Notes: a model not told the origin generated them from the letters alone. Numbered from the stretch's first letter, positions 38,901-44,951 are shown. The stretch: 64,000 nt of DNA from Paenibacillus tianmuensis (GCF_900100345.1 NZ_FMTT01000013.1:62001-126000), one strand, 5' to 3'. Numbers and translations: made by a program.

Positions 38901-41900
38901 CGTAAAGCAAACGCTGCGCATATCCAGCTCCGGCCGGCGTTCGAACAGCTCCGCATACTGCTCGATCATTGTCCGCAGCGCGGTTTCGCTGCGCGCCGAC
39001 AAGGTTAACAGCAGCGGCCCGCTTTCGGGTGAATTCGGCAGAACCGGCGCCGTATCGTCAGGAACATACTCTTCCAGTACCATATGGCAGTTCGTCCCGC
39101 TGAATCCGAACGAGCTGATGCCGCATCTTCTCGGAATCCCGTTCGGCTGCCAGTCTGTCAGTTCCGTGACGGGGTAAACCGGCGATTCCTCAAAGCTGAT
39201 CTTGCTATTCGGCTGACGGAAATGCACCAAAGGGGCAATTTGCCGATGCCGAAGCGACAGCACCGCTTTGATCAAACCGGCGATCCCCGCTGCTTCGTAC
39301 AGATGCCCGATGTTCGTTTTCACCGTGCTGATGGCGCAAAACTGCTTGCGCTGTGTTTGTTTGCGGAACGCTTTCATCATGCCGTCGATTTCGACGGGAT
39401 CGCCCAGCTTCGTCCCTGTCCCGTGCGCTTCGATGTAAGTGATCGTTTCCGGATCGATGCGCGCGCTGCGCCAAGCCTGCGCGATCACTTCCGCTTGCGA
39501 CGAGGCGTTCGGAGCGGAGATGCCGACCGTGCTTCCGTCCTGATTGATCGCGGTCCCTTTAATCACGGCAAGAATGTTGTCCCCGTCCTGCACGGCTTTG
39601 CGCAGAGGCTTCAGGAGCACGGCCCCGACCCCCTCACCCCAGCCCGTTCCGTCCGAATTGTCATCGAACGCTCTGGCCCGGTCGTCGGAAGATTCCATGC
39701 CGATGCCCGCCTTGTGCGGCAGCAGAATGGTCTTGACGCCGCCCGCGAGCGCCATCTCGCAATCCCCGCCGAGAATCGCCTGGCAGGCGAGATGCACCGC
39801 GACGAGCGAAGACGAGCAAGCGGTGTCGACCGTGACCGCAGGCCCTTTCAAATCAAGCAGATAAGCGATGCGGCTCGAAATGATCGACGGCAGGTTGCCG
39901 AGCACAAAATGAGGCAGCGTTTCCGGCGCGACTTCCGTCAACAAGCGCTCGTATTCGAAGCTCGTTTTGGAAAATCCGACGTATACGCCGACTTTTTTGC
40001 CGGACAGCGGGGTTCCGCCATATCCCGCGTCTTCGAGAGCGCTCCACGCCGTCTGGAGAAAAAGACGCTGGTTCGGGTCCATCAGCGAAGCTTCGCGTGG
40101 CGTCAGCCGGAAGAACGAGTAGTCGAACGTATCGATCTCGTCTAAATAACCGCCTTCCACGGATTGAAGATTCCGGTCCCCGGTATACAGATGGGCCATA
40201 TAGGACGCGGCATCCTTCATTCTTTTTTCGTTAAAGGGCCTTATACAATCTTTGCCTTCCGCCAGATTCGCCCAGAACTGCTCCAGCGTATCCGCTTGGG
40301 GAAACTTGCCCGCCATGCCGATGATCGCAATATCGCGGTCCGCCGGGCTGGCCGCATCGGGGTCATGCTCCGCAGACGCTTCCTGCTCTCCTTCGGCGAT
40401 ATAAGCGGCCAGCTTCGCGATGGTGGGATACGAAAAGAAGTCGGTCACCGCAATGTTCACGCCGAGCTGGCTTTCCAGCTGCTCCGCCATTTGCGTCAGC
40501 TGCAACGAATTCGCGCCGAGATCAAAGTAGCTTTCGTCGGTGCCGATGGCATCGGTCTGCAAAATTTGCTTGCAGATGTCCAGCAGCTTTCGCTCCGCTT
40601 CGTTCTGCGGGATAGCGACGGGCCTGGCCTCTTTCTCCTTCCGCAGCAGCTCTGCCAGCTGCTCCGAGACTGCTTGAAACTGCCCGGCTTCATACTCCTG
40701 CGCTAGCTTGAAACGCTGCACCTTGCCGCTCGTCGTTTTGGGGATACGCCGGATCGGCACGATATCGTGAAGCTCCCAGCCGCCCCGATAATTCAAGTGC
40801 TTCCTTAGCCTTTGGGCGACCGGAACGAAATCCTCGACCTTCTTCGTATGCATAACGAAGACGACAATGCGGTCCTGTCCTACCCCGGCGTCATGAACGC
40901 CGCACACCGCCACCTTGCCAAGCTCCACGCCGTCGACTTCCTCGGCGACCCGCTCGATATCGTGAGGATAAACGTTCTGGCCGTTCACGAAAATAATATC
41001 CTTCGCCCGTCCGGTGATGACCAGCCGCCCGCTGCGCATAAAGCCCAGATCGCCGGTCCTGAGCCAGCCGTCCGCCGTCTTCACTTTGGCCGTCGCTTGC
41101 GGGTTGTTGTAATAGCCGGAAGTCACATTTTTTCCGATGATTTGAATGTGTCCGATGACATTGTCGGCCAGTACCGCGTCGTCATCGTCGCAGATGCGGA
41201 TATGGCAGCTTGCGAGCGGATAACCGACATCGACGAAGGTTACGCAGCGATTGTCGGAAGGCTCGACGGGCACGACCGCCTTGCCGATATTCAACTGCTC
41301 CCGATTCAAGTACATTGGCAAATACATTTCTTCGAGCGGTGGATGGGAAACGCCGACGCAGGCTTCCGCCATCCCATAGACGCACAGCATCGCCGATCTC
41401 CGGAGTCCGTGCTGCTCCATAGCATCAAGGAATTGATCGCAAACTTCGGTAGAAATCGGCTCGGCGCCGTTGTAAACGATGCGGATATACGACAAGTCCC
41501 AGTCTACGGCCGTCTCCGGTTTATATTGAGCCAGGAAAAATTTATAGCCGAAGTTCGGAGAGCAGATCTGGGTCACCCGGTGCTCGGACGCCTTTTTCAA
41601 CCATAAGGTCGGACGCCGGATAAACAGCGCCGTCGGCATAATGAACTGGTTGGCATTGGCGATGACGCAAGTCAAGTGAAAAGCGATCAAGCCTAAATCA
41701 TGCGTCAGAGGCATCCAGCCGAGGTAGCTGTCCTGCTCGTCCATGCGCGCCCCCGATGCGCCATCGCGAATATTGTGGACCAGATTTTCATGCGTCAGCA
41801 TAACCCCTTTCGGGTCGCCCGTCGACCCGGAGGAGAACTGGATGAAGGCAAGCTGCTCCGCTTTGAGCGGCATTATATCCCCTCTATTCCGAGAGGAATA

Positions 41901-42347
41901 ATTAAGTTTATCCGTAAATAAAACCGCTTGCTTCATCTCTTCGAACACATTTTGCAGTTCGTTTTGCCCGGCGTATTTCTCCAGATAGTCCAACGCTTTG
42001 GCATCGCTTATCAGATAAGGACGATTCAGCGTCCTCCAAATTTTGAACAGCTTGATTTTGTGCTCGTCGTTACTGCCTACCGTGACGGGCACCGGTACGA
42101 TGCCTCCAAGCAGGCAGCCCCAGAACACCGACAAAAATGTGCGGTTATCGTCAATCTGCATCAGCAATTCATCCCCGGGTTTCATGCCGCTGCTCTGCAG
42201 CTCATACAGCACGATTAGCGCCCGGTCGAGCAAGGTTCCGTAAGACTCGTACTCTTCCTGCCGGTCTCCGGAAATATAAGTGATGCCTCTTGTTGCCAGC
42301 CTGCTTCGGTCTTGCAGGACATTGACTAACGTTTGAAACTGATTCAT
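20922..42347 (-). CDS. Giant iturin-type hybrid PKS-NRPS lipopeptide synthase (about 7141 aa)
   Basis: Domains in order, with approximate residues: acyl-AMP ligase 10-560 (SSGSTGDPKG); ACP1 590-655 (LGANSL); KS 680-1095 (DTACSSS, EAHGTGT, NIGHL) with the KS-AT linker but no AT; ACP2 1300-1370 (GLDSI); PLP aminotransferase 1560-1960 (YGKVIGGG); C1 (HHLIADG); A1 remnant 2460-2625; T1; C2-A2-T2; C3-A3-T3; C4-A4-T4; E (GLEGHGRE, TVGWFTSEYP); C5 (HQIVMDG) 6340-6780; T5; TE 6920-7141 (GYSLGG, GGH). The front half matches MycA/ItuA and builds a beta-amino fatty acid. Pocket codes read by eye: A2 DLKNFGTDV (unassigned), A3 DASTIANIC (Tyr/Phe-like), A4 DVADIGSVD (perhaps a basic residue, followed by E, so D-form). 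Modules 1 and 5 lack a working A domain. GGAGG lies just before ATGATG; the second ATG (42347) has the better spacing. It is co-transcribed with the malonyltransferase 28 bases upstream. Confidence 0.95.
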   Translation of the reverse strand: MNQFQTLVNVLQDRSRLATRGITYISGDRQEEYESYGTLLDRALIVLYELQSSGMKPGDELLMQIDDNRTFLSVFWGCLLGGIVPVPVTVGSNDEHKIKLFKIWRTLNRPYLISDAKALDYLEKYAGQNELQNVFEEMKQAVLFTDKLNYSSRNRGDIMPLKAEQLAFIQFSSGSTGDPKGVMLTHENLVHNIRDGASGARMDEQDSYLGWMPLTHDLGLIAFHLTCVIANANQFIMPTALFIRRPTLWLKKASEHRVTQICSPNFGYKFFLAQYKPETAVDWDLSYIRIVYNGAEPISTEVCDQFLDAMEQHGLRRSAMLCVYGMAEACVGVSHPPLEEMYLPMYLNREQLNIGKAVVPVEPSDNRCVTFVDVGYPLASCHIRICDDDDAVLADNVIGHIQIIGKNVTSGYYNNPQATAKVKTADGWLRTGDLGFMRSGRLVITGRAKDIIFVNGQNVYPHDIERVAEEVDGVELGKVAVCGVHDAGVGQDRIVVFVMHTKKVEDFVPVAQRLRKHLNYRGGWELHDIVPIRRIPKTTSGKVQRFKLAQEYEAGQFQAVSEQLAELLRKEKEARPVAIPQNEAERKLLDICKQILQTDAIGTDESYFDLGANSLQLTQMAEQLESQLGVNIAVTDFFSYPTIAKLAAYIAEGEQEASAEHDPDAASPADRDIAIIGMAGKFPQADTLEQFWANLAEGKDCIRPFNEKRMKDAASYMAHLYTGDRNLQSVEGGYLDEIDTFDYSFFRLTPREASLMDPNQRLFLQTAWSALEDAGYGGTPLSGKKVGVYVGFSKTSFEYERLLTEVAPETLPHFVLGNLPSIISSRIAYLLDLKGPAVTVDTACSSSLVAVHLACQAILGGDCEMALAGGVKTILLPHKAGIGMESSDDRARAFDDNSDGTGWGEGVGAVLLKPLRKAVQDGDNILAVIKGTAINQDGSTVGISAPNASSQAEVIAQAWRSARIDPETITYIEAHGTGTKLGDPVEIDGMMKAFRKQTQRKQFCAISTVKTNIGHLYEAAGIAGLIKAVLSLRHRQIAPLVHFRQPNSKISFEESPVYPVTELTDWQPNGIPRRCGISSFGFSGTNCHMVLEEYVPDDTAPVLPNSPESGPLLLTLSARSETALRTMIEQYAELFERRPELDMRSVCFTANTGRSHLTHRIAVTAAGASELRAKVIRLHNEGLAEEGVYRSGAGGTVANPSVERDAVPLRLDTEEGVTQTALHYVQGAKIDWSSVYADRRYPKVALPTYPFERKRCWIDVPAVRPERSVKTTALAAIAEIAEERVQLMYDHSGPGAVSDLHRQTVASSLMQMIRNVSQLDMDELQPQTHFLELGLDSIILTQVRHGIKDTFGLDIPMSSFFESLTNLELLTDYIAQHTAPTQPLAPQVQEEGNVPVLAAQPSSQIPILPVVPAPAPGYYVEAPAVAAESYLPLPGSVASTGAERIMEQQLRLMSQQLDVLRQYPAPVPAVLNRQPAPEPISAARPDSFVYADASREVAAASSVTAVRHPDSAEAKPFTPFKTIDVKVRESLPFRQEQHLRDLIERYTARTRRTKEYTQQYRPVYANNRNVAGFRPVLKEMVYQIVAERAEGSKIWDLDGNEYIDLTMGFGVNLFGHNPDFIRESIEAGLQNGMCVGPMSNLAGQVAESISKMTGVERIALFNTGTEAVMVALRLARAATGRAKVVLFAGSYHGTFDGVLALGSSGADQEHSVPLAPGILQHMVDDVVVLNYGTEEALAYLRAHAHELAAVLVEPVQSRRPDFQPQAFLAEIRRITAQSGTAFIFDEVITGFRVHPGGAQAWFGIQADLVTYGKVIGGGMPIGIVGGKAAFIDGIDGGFWRFGDDSYPQQEQRRTFVAGTFCHHPLALAAALAVLEKLEQSGGKLQAELNARTAALAAELNDYFVQGNVPMKVVHFGSLFRFVLKGDLELFFYHMLDKGVYIWEGRNCFLSTAHSEADIRRIVQAVKDSIRELRDGGFLPDVPPDGSDPGKRSLPAPESRDKGPDAVISLTPEQKQLWFASMSGRSEAQSLHETALLRLRGPLRIDAWSEAVNAVVRRHEALRTHMSGDGETQAVAPELTIRIPLLDVSDCAADVQEQRHREWLDRNAEAPFGMSAGEPLFRIGLLKKSGDEYVALFTFHHLIADGWSMGVFIQELERIYSALVRQESWALPAPAAFRDYAAWQRHKLEQPESREAAAYWAALSDRRLPVLELPSLRRGTSVPTSRGGRHTVMLDSRLAKELKAASMRQGSSLFVTLLSAFQLFLHRLTGLRQITVGIPTAGQAQMEAFSLIGNCVNLLPVASEVKPELTFAEYAQAVKNGMNEIEPFQPYSFAALAERGLGHLPAITTVFNMDRLPRLRFHGLDAELLPNPISYSKYELFLNAIEIGSELRLNFDYSADLFPAETIRIWARYYVHLLLAIGQEQTLRLSGLALLSAGEIAQKWAAWAALADAEGTYPCVLDTYLQPVPSETMGELYIVRPKNGNSRNSRDSFLRTGEWVHCAEDGKLTPVGKTSRFVRLRGHQVNLQQLEEHVRRTFGLQTCAFTVRSEADTDTTADLTAYIVADLSHPWEESELKQAMSAALPDYTQPRYVVKMASLPLMPSGEPDWSQLPEPGEGGGFTAAPDVHGGDATEETLVRIWKEVLGAANVGRRDNFFQLGGDSLKATVILSRVNKEFHVQIPLAHLFELQTIDELAQYIRGGEKGDYTPIVPVDRREAYPASSSQKRMYVLQQQGDSTTYNISGQLKIEGELDTARLIEALRHVFGRHESLRTYFALEEGEIVQKISPDAVLNVEVTRISEEEADEARARFVRPFDLGLAPLFRAKLLQLAADSFTLLVDMHHAVADGFSMAVLLDELLQTYQGRQLAPRNVHYKDYAVWQQNRIAEGAFEQQETYWLSELAGELPVLNMPTDYPRPQLQSFEGDTFSLKLDPGLTASLYKLAQESGTTLYMVLLAAYSVLLANYTGQDDIIVGTPVSGRRHADTEAVIGMFVGTLAMRNRPKREQTFGEFLQDVKRQELLAFEHQDYPFDELTEKLGFVRDLSRNPIFDTMFMLQNEAVHTLEAGGLTFESEEFNPGVSKFDFSLSVTADKAGLSCTWEYATKLFKPETIRRMAEHYVRVLEGVINCQELRLSDIDMLTEAEKRQLQRVSGETALLYPEAKTICERFEQQAARTPERTALVFGGQTMSYGELNRQANRLAHRLQTLGVGPDTLVGVCLDRSPELVAGLLAVLKAGGAYVPLDPALPPERLGYMTERAGVKALVTKLAWAEGLAVRPDLAVVCLDDGTARLEAEPEHNPDSKAGAGHLMYVIFTSGSTGTPKGASVYRSGFENLLQWYTCEFGMTEEDRVLMISSPSFDLTQKNFFAPLVIGGQLVLLPSGPYDAAEVASLIERHGVTLLNGTPSAFYPLLDITASAGYGPLATLRHVFLGGEPIAADRLTAWTASEACRAEVVNTYGPTECTDVTVYGRLTNMPSLVGKPVPIGRPVAGTRVYILNRELGLQPMGLPGELCIAGVQVGGGYVGDAELTADKFVANPYGDEQAPVLYRTGDLARYLPDGTIEYLGRIDHQVKLRGYRIEPGEIEAALRECAGVKDAFVMTREDRPGDIRLVAYAVPEEGAKERAASGLPALWRSELRRKLPDYMVPTAIVVMAELPLSPNGKVDRKALPAPEVGLVADADYVAPRTPVEAKLSELWKEVLGLSAAVGVKDNFFDLGGHSLRATTLGAKIHLVLNVSLSLRQMFQHPTLELMAQAIEQLQPSPYADIPVAGQQDTYPLSSAQKRLYILSQLEGVATSYNMPGELLMEGELDAERLEAAFRGLLRRHATLRTSFELDADGEPVQRIAETADFTLERIRVSGEGEAAAAMAGFIRPFDLGKAPLLRAALVEEAPQRHRLLVDMHHLISDGVSMNILLEELAQLYEGNELPALRLQYKDYAVWRQADGDSERMSKQEAYWLEQLDGELPILELPTDYARPPARSFSGGTLSFTIDSRQADRLKRLGSQAGATLFMVLLAAYTTLLSKYSGQEDMIVGTPIAARPHTDLQPMIGMFAGTLALRSYPVGEKTFLDYLQEVKELALRAYENQDYPFETLVEKLNVKRDMSRNPVFDTMFVLQNTETVAPGFTSLRVSSHESEHPIVKFDLTFTAAEEAGGIAFSIEYGDRLFKRETISRMAQHFIQLIEEIIQTPEARLASLNILTVHERTQILETFNETALPYPADMTIHGLFERQAALTPEQVAVVFEDRQLTYRELDERANRLARTLLAKGMEAEQLVAIMTERSLDMVTAVLGVMKAGGAYVPVDPEYPEERIRYMLGDSGVRLLLTQSHLRDRMAYGGELLLLDDERSYSGDGSSPGGVVDPHQLAYVIYTSGTTGKPKGVLVEHQGVCNFKLFCEHTLQISERDRIVQFASFSFDAWCSELIMSLLTGAALYVPDASVIADYRLFEQYVHDHGITVATLPPTYAVYLNPEHMPELKTLITAGSASSGELVQQWKDHVRYFNNYGPTEDSICSTAWAYTDHTPMEKTVPIGRPIPNHQVFILSAHNALAPIGVAGELCVSGIGLARGYLNRPDLTADKFMPVPFAPEQWMYRTGDLARWLPDGSIEYLGRIDHQVKIRGYRIELGEIEAQLLNVAAVQEAIVLARTDETGQTYLCAYFTADGEQAAGALRSELARELPGYMVPAFFVQLEEMPLTPNGKIDRQALPAPEGIVPTGAEYAAPGTPVEAKLAELWQEVLGVPSVGIRDNFFELGGHSLRAMRLAAHIQKEMHVNVPLQDVFAAPTMEQLAAVIEGLRQQTFAGIPVAPVQSHYPVSSAQKRLYVLQQFEGGETSYNMPGVMLLEGALDRERFEEAFRGLIRRHETLRTGFELVDGEPFQRVYSESEVEFAVDYAESNGGETDTLDSIRQFVRQFDLRQPPLLRVGLIRLDPDKPGVNQEPERYLLLFDMHHIVSDGVSMGILISEFGRLYGGEKLPPLRIQYKDYATWQQAELSGQRMSSQEAYWLNVFQGKLPVLDMPTDYARPAVQRFEGGLVPFALGSQRSDALRQLASATGTTLYMVLLAAYTALLYKYTGQEDIVVGTPVAGRTHADVDGLIGMFVGTLALRGYPVGEKTFLDYLQEVKGMTLQAFEHQDYPFEALVEKVGVTRDLSRHALFDTMFDMQHGVAEQHTVHGLELKPYEIESKTAKFDLSFQITVDEAGTLTSSIEYASSLYSVDTVRRMAGHFMQLIDGILAAPEAKLSSFEIVTPEEKALLTGPPDDSGVGSVSCDWQEKTIHQLLEEEAERTPDQVAVICEDERLTYRELNEQANRLARTLRAKGVQPDQTVGIMAERSLAMAIGMFGILKAGAAYVPIDPDYPEERVRYMLDDSGAQLLLTHRRLQERAADAAEKVLFLDASEAYDADGTNLVPTAQPHHLAYVIYTSGTTGKPKGVMIEHRQVIALSEAWKQEYRLREEPVRLLQWASFSFDVFTADIVRSLLNGGQLIVCPSYARHDPEAIYGLLQQHRVTMFDATPALVIPLMNDVYEHGRDIGFLKTLIVGSDQCPVGDFQQLNDRFGASMRIVNSYGVTEACVDSSYYVQQTEDVGSHPYPYEYRSLPIGKPYAGVRMYILSAAMALQPAGVPGELYIGGRGVARGYLNRPELTAEKFVYDPFEPGRRMYRTGDAARWLPDGNIEYLGRLDDQVKIRGYRIELGEVEVQLLKTESVQEAVVIAREDETGQKQLCAYVVSDRELAIGELRKALSQTLPEYMIPSYFVPLPQLPLTPNGKVDRKALPAPKESMAADTDYVAPCTAVEQALASVWQTVLGIEKVGVNDRFFALGGDSIKAIQVSAKLHQAGYKVEMRHLFAYPAIAELSAHVKPITRMADQGEVKGWAKLTPIQAWFFRQNNAAPHHYNQAVMLYREQGYDEAALRKAVRKLAEHHDALRTVFRQTEGGYAAWIRGIDEGELYTLEVMDFQKAADNVAQAIEAKANEIQSSIELSTGPLIKLGLFRCADGDHLLIAIHHLVVDGVSWRILLEDLAYGYEQAVSGQAIRLPDKTDAFQTWAEQLAGYANIPALEAERAYWQQLEQSESKPLPRDVEQAGQEQAYGLMRDSKTVTVQWTREETEQLLKQAHHAYNTDINDLLLTALGMAVYRWTGIERVWVGLEGHGREAVLPDIDIARTVGWFTSEYPVVLEMGAGGGPGDSDTLAYRIKRVKDSLRQIPNKGIGYGILKYLSEASEDARYAAKPEISFNYLGQFDQDLTQNALQVSPFACGSEISGQTERSHALDISGSIAGGELALTVSYSGKQYRRETMERLAGLLHASLQDIIAHCVAKERPELTPSDVVFKGLAVTERLRRIGEIESVYALTPLQQGMLYHRLLNPESEAYFEQTAFTLCGSLDIRAFKQSLDVVVQRHDALRTNFYSGWNGQPLQVVYRNKPAGFVYEDVRGWKESEQEAHIRALTKTDKLRGFELSEEALLRVSILRTGDETYRFLWSFHQIVMDGRDTGRIIEEVFAVYSAYRKQARPELGAVKPYRRYIEWLEGQDLAAASAYWSHYLAGYRHQAVPPRVQAQGQQGAGCAAERLTSSLGKRLTRELRNTAKQHQVTVNTLLQTAWGLLLQAYNGTDDVVFGTVVPVRPALVPGMETMIGVRSNTIPVRIRSGAGATVADVMRSVQEQALSSEKHAMHPLYEIQALSAPKQQLINHILVFETDSPSSVAAEAAAKAAGLEMSGFRTEGQTSYDLTVIMQPGNDMRIRFDYNAQVYEREVMERLQGHWMRILKQLAANPDVRVQELQLLSPAEEEQCLAGLVGTEAELLQGAIVHSSSTEDAANALAEYVAPRTPVEAKLAALWQEVLGAPRIGVRNRFFELGGHSIKAMQLTEKVNTVMGAELSLRAVIASPTIEEMAALLSSGQVQDDGDGPMKLNERGRMNVFCFPPSAGYGLVYNEMARMLEDQYVVYAFDFIEGWRDEEELLNRYVDAIVSVQREAPYVLLGYSLGGSLAYQVAKTMERRGYAVSDILLLDADRRDGTKKLSGEELERGVDAMLEIVSERNASFLANRADWEKARSKILAYGTYSGQLINDGAVRANLHAFITEMEAARAEDWNEATTEEVVEYALIGGHLDIFEPANIEHNVHAIRLVLQDIVRDKTLAADSVR

Positions 42348-42375
42348 CATATCCCTCCGCAACTACGTTGAGTCA

Positions 42376-43551
42376 TTAAGCGCGCTCTTTTCCTTCCGGC
42401 CCCCGCTTGGTTTGCAGCACAAGGCACATGAAATCCAAAGCTTCCTTTCTTTGCTCACGGGCCTGAGCTCCTGTGATCCTGCTTTCTTTCGCGCTTTGCA
42501 GCATTTCCTTCAGCTTGCGCACAGGCTGGACGACGCCCGCTTGGTATTCCTCCTCGTTCCAATTGGCATTAGGGGCAGCTACGGCCTCTGACAGACAGCC
42601 GGCAATAAAATCGTGAAGCGGAACCTCCCGGGCCAAGCGCTCTGCCTCCTGCTCCCGCTCGAAAACAAACGTCCGCGGCTTGTCCGTCATATCATTCGCC
42701 AAATTTTTCAAGACGGAACGGGGACCTAATTCGACGGCCCACTCTACCTTCCGCTCCTTCAAATAACGCATCGATTGCAGCCACATGACCGGATGCGTCA
42801 TCTGTAAAATCAAGCCGTCCCGGATTTGCTCCGCATTAGCGTAAGGCAGCGCCGTCACGTTGGATATAACCGGCCATTGGCTTTCGCGGAACGTATACTT
42901 CCGCAGGATGTCGGATAGACGGTCCGCAGCTTGTGACATCAGCGGACTGTGAAACGGGCCGCTGACCTGCAAACGGGTAACTTGAGCGCCTCTTAGCTCC
43001 GCTGCAATCGTTACCCGGGCCAGGGCTGCCCGATGACCCGACAGCACGTACTGGCTCTCGGAATTGCAGCAGGCGATGACAACAGGCTGTTCAGACGACG
43101 AATGCTTGCCGCACAATGCCTCCAGCGCCTCAAGCTCCACGCCCCGCACGGCGGCCATTTCGCCCAGACCTGCATCGGCGGCCTCCTGCATCACGATCCC
43201 CCGCTGCTGCACCAGACGCAAGGCGTCCGCAAACGAAAGAACGCCGCTGCTCACCAGCGCGGTGTATTCCCCCAGACTATGTCCGGCGGAGAACCGGGGA
43301 ACGATGCCAATCTCTTGCCTGTACTGTTCCAAGGCCATGACGCTGACCGTCAGCAGAGCCGGCTGCGCATACGCCGTTCTCGACAGCTGCTCGGCGCTGC
43401 CTTCAGTGCATATCGATTTCAAATCATACCCCAGGATATCATTCGCTTCCTCGAACAATTGGTCGGCACCTTGAAATCTCTTGGACCAGACCTTGCCCAT
43501 TCCTTCATATTGTGATCCTTGACCTGGAAATAATAAGGCGATACGCTTCAT
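42376..43551 (-). CDS. Trans-acting malonyl-CoA:ACP transacylase (FenF/ItuD type, 391 aa)
   Basis: LLFPGQGSQYEGMG at the N-terminus, the nucleophile Ser92 in GHSLGE, and the catalytic His in GPFHSPLM mark a FabD-family malonyltransferase. The C-terminal tail of about 80 residues beyond the FabD core is typical of FenF/ItuD/BmyD. The synthase downstream has a KS with no AT, so this enzyme should load malonate onto its ACP for the single chain extension that makes the beta-keto (then beta-amino) fatty acid. The start at 43551 has AAAGGGG 6 bases upstream; the longer frame by nine codons is disfavoured. It is the first gene of the two-gene synthase operon. Confidence 0.93.
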   Translation of the reverse strand: MKRIALLFPGQGSQYEGMGKVWSKRFQGADQLFEEANDILGYDLKSICTEGSAEQLSRTAYAQPALLTVSVMALEQYRQEIGIVPRFSAGHSLGEYTALVSSGVLSFADALRLVQQRGIVMQEAADAGLGEMAAVRGVELEALEALCGKHSSSEQPVVIACCNSESQYVLSGHRAALARVTIAAELRGAQVTRLQVSGPFHSPLMSQAADRLSDILRKYTFRESQWPVISNVTALPYANAEQIRDGLILQMTHPVMWLQSMRYLKERKVEWAVELGPRSVLKNLANDMTDKPRTFVFEREQEAERLAREVPLHDFIAGCLSEAVAAPNANWNEEEYQAGVVQPVRKLKEMLQSAKESRITGAQAREQRKEALDFMCLVLQTKRGPEGKERA

Positions 43552-43897
43552 GCCTAACCCCTTTCCGAGCACCGACATATCAAAATAACGGATGATGTTT
43601 GCACAGAAACGTTAACAAAATGGTATGATGAGAGATTTACAAATGGAAACAAAATAGGAAATGCGGTATGAAAAGTCACGGAAGCTGAGGAGTAAGTTTT
43701 GGAGAATGCATGCTTTCAAGTCAAAATCCATTAAAAGGTATTATGACTTTATACATGAAATTATTAAATATATTACATATTTTATTGCAGAGATGTCAAC
43801 CCAATTAATTACAAATTAAGAATTAATTCATATTTAATTAAACTATCTGGGTATCGACCTTATTGGCAGCCAGCTGCAAAGGAGCGACGCAACGGAA
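43552..43897 (-). promoter_or_regulatory. AT-rich region upstream of the lipopeptide operon
   Basis: About 345 bases without a gene, much richer in A+T than its flanks, especially 43740-43855. It must hold the promoter of the malonyltransferase-synthase operon. Several TTAATT/TTAAATA stretches are present, but I cannot name a -35/-10 pair with confidence. A GTTAAC sequence near 43613 resembles one near 15553 ahead of the etfB operon; this may be chance. Confidence 0.5.
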
Positions 43898-43921
43898 AAA
43901 GGCTGCCTCACGGCAGCCTTT
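43898..43921 (-). terminator. Intrinsic terminator of the cytochrome bd-like pair
   Basis: A perfect hairpin, AAAGGCTGCC-GTGA-GGCAGCCTTT, on the minus strand followed by TTTCC, 8 bases after the stop of the cyd-like subunit II gene. It insulates the lipopeptide operon from read-through. Confidence 0.88.
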
Positions 43922-43928
43922 CCCGGAC

Positions 43929-44951
43929 TTACTTTTGCACGGTGCGCGGCGATTCCTCCATATACGGCTGCAGGTAAATCTCCCTCACCTCGTGCCGAAC
44001 CCAGCTCATCAGCGTCAGCACGATCAGCAGCACGCTAACGGTGGCGGCGAACAGCCTCCGCCCGTCCTGCCTGACCAAGCGGACCAGCAGCCAGCACAAG
44101 CCGATAGCCAGCAGCACCGCGACCGCGAGCAGCGCGGTATGGAACGCAGACCCACCCATAAACGCATGGCGGACGCGACCGTCCATGCTAAGCAGCAGCA
44201 GCGGTCCTGCAAGCAGTTGAAGCAGCGTGAAGCCTGCCGCCATCGTCTTGCCGTAGCGCTTGGCCACCTCCGTGACCGGTCCGGCGCCGTTCCGCTCGGC
44301 GCGTCTCCCCCATCCGTACAGGAACAAGCCGAGCATCGTAAAGCTCGCCGCCATAAAGTGAAGGTAGCGCTGCCAGATGGTCGGATACGCGAACAGTGAG
44401 CGCCAGAAGCCGCGTTCCGGGTCCCACAGCTCGGGATGAAGCATCGAGGTCACGTTCGTGATGAACAGCAGCGGTACGAACAGCAGGATCAGCGTGCCGA
44501 GTAGGCCGAAGCTAAGGTGCAGCGCCTTGCGCTTCTGCCAGCGCTCCCATGTAAATTTATAGACGTACAGCGCCAGAAACGCGACGGTCAGCAGCGGGAT
44601 GAGCAGCAGCCACATTTTGCCGATCAGAATCGTCGACGGATAAAAAAACTGGGTGTAAATGGTGCTGATGATCAGCAGCGGCGCAATGCCGAGCACGACG
44701 GCGATGCTTTTGACAATCGATACGTGCGTCGCCATATGCTGCGCCAAGCGGTCCAGAACCGCGTCCTTGCGGACAATTCCTTTCAGCTCGTTGTACACCG
44801 CGGACACGGAGCCGGCCACCAGAATATTGACGAAAATGATATGTAGAATAAATCCGACGACCATCAGCACTTCGAAAAAAGGCAGGTCGCCCGGAATGGC
44901 CAGCCCCAGATCGTTGGGTACCGGCGATTTGGCGGTCAAATAGGCGTTCAC
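43929..44951 (-). CDS. Multi-spanning membrane protein, partner of the CydA-like oxidase subunit (340 aa)
   Basis: About eight hydrophobic spans, with no signal peptidase site. It starts at a GTG overlapping the stop of the CydA-like gene (GTGA), so the two are translationally coupled and probably form a complex. Its place and topology match a second subunit of a cytochrome bd-like quinol oxidase. Sequence likeness to classic CydB is not obvious to me; it might instead be a second, diverged CydA-type protein. His residues in spans (HIIFVN, HFMAAS, HTALLAV) could bind haem. It ends at a strong terminator. Confidence 0.7.
   Translation of the reverse strand: MNAYLTAKSPVPNDLGLAIPGDLPFFEVLMVVGFILHIIFVNILVAGSVSAVYNELKGIVRKDAVLDRLAQHMATHVSIVKSIAVVLGIAPLLIISTIYTQFFYPSTILIGKMWLLLIPLLTVAFLALYVYKFTWERWQKRKALHLSFGLLGTLILLFVPLLFITNVTSMLHPELWDPERGFWRSLFAYPTIWQRYLHFMAASFTMLGLFLYGWGRRAERNGAGPVTEVAKRYGKTMAAGFTLLQLLAGPLLLLSMDGRVRHAFMGGSAFHTALLAVAVLLAIGLCWLLVRLVRQDGRRLFAATVSVLLIVLTLMSWVRHEVREIYLQPYMEESPRTVQK

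Noticed and set aside
20922-42347. Possible CRISPR-like or tandem DNA repeats
   Set aside because: The repeated segments are homologous NRPS domains (for example the EYVAPRTPVEAKL linkers and SYPVGEKTFLDYLQEVK stretches), not short direct repeats with spacers.
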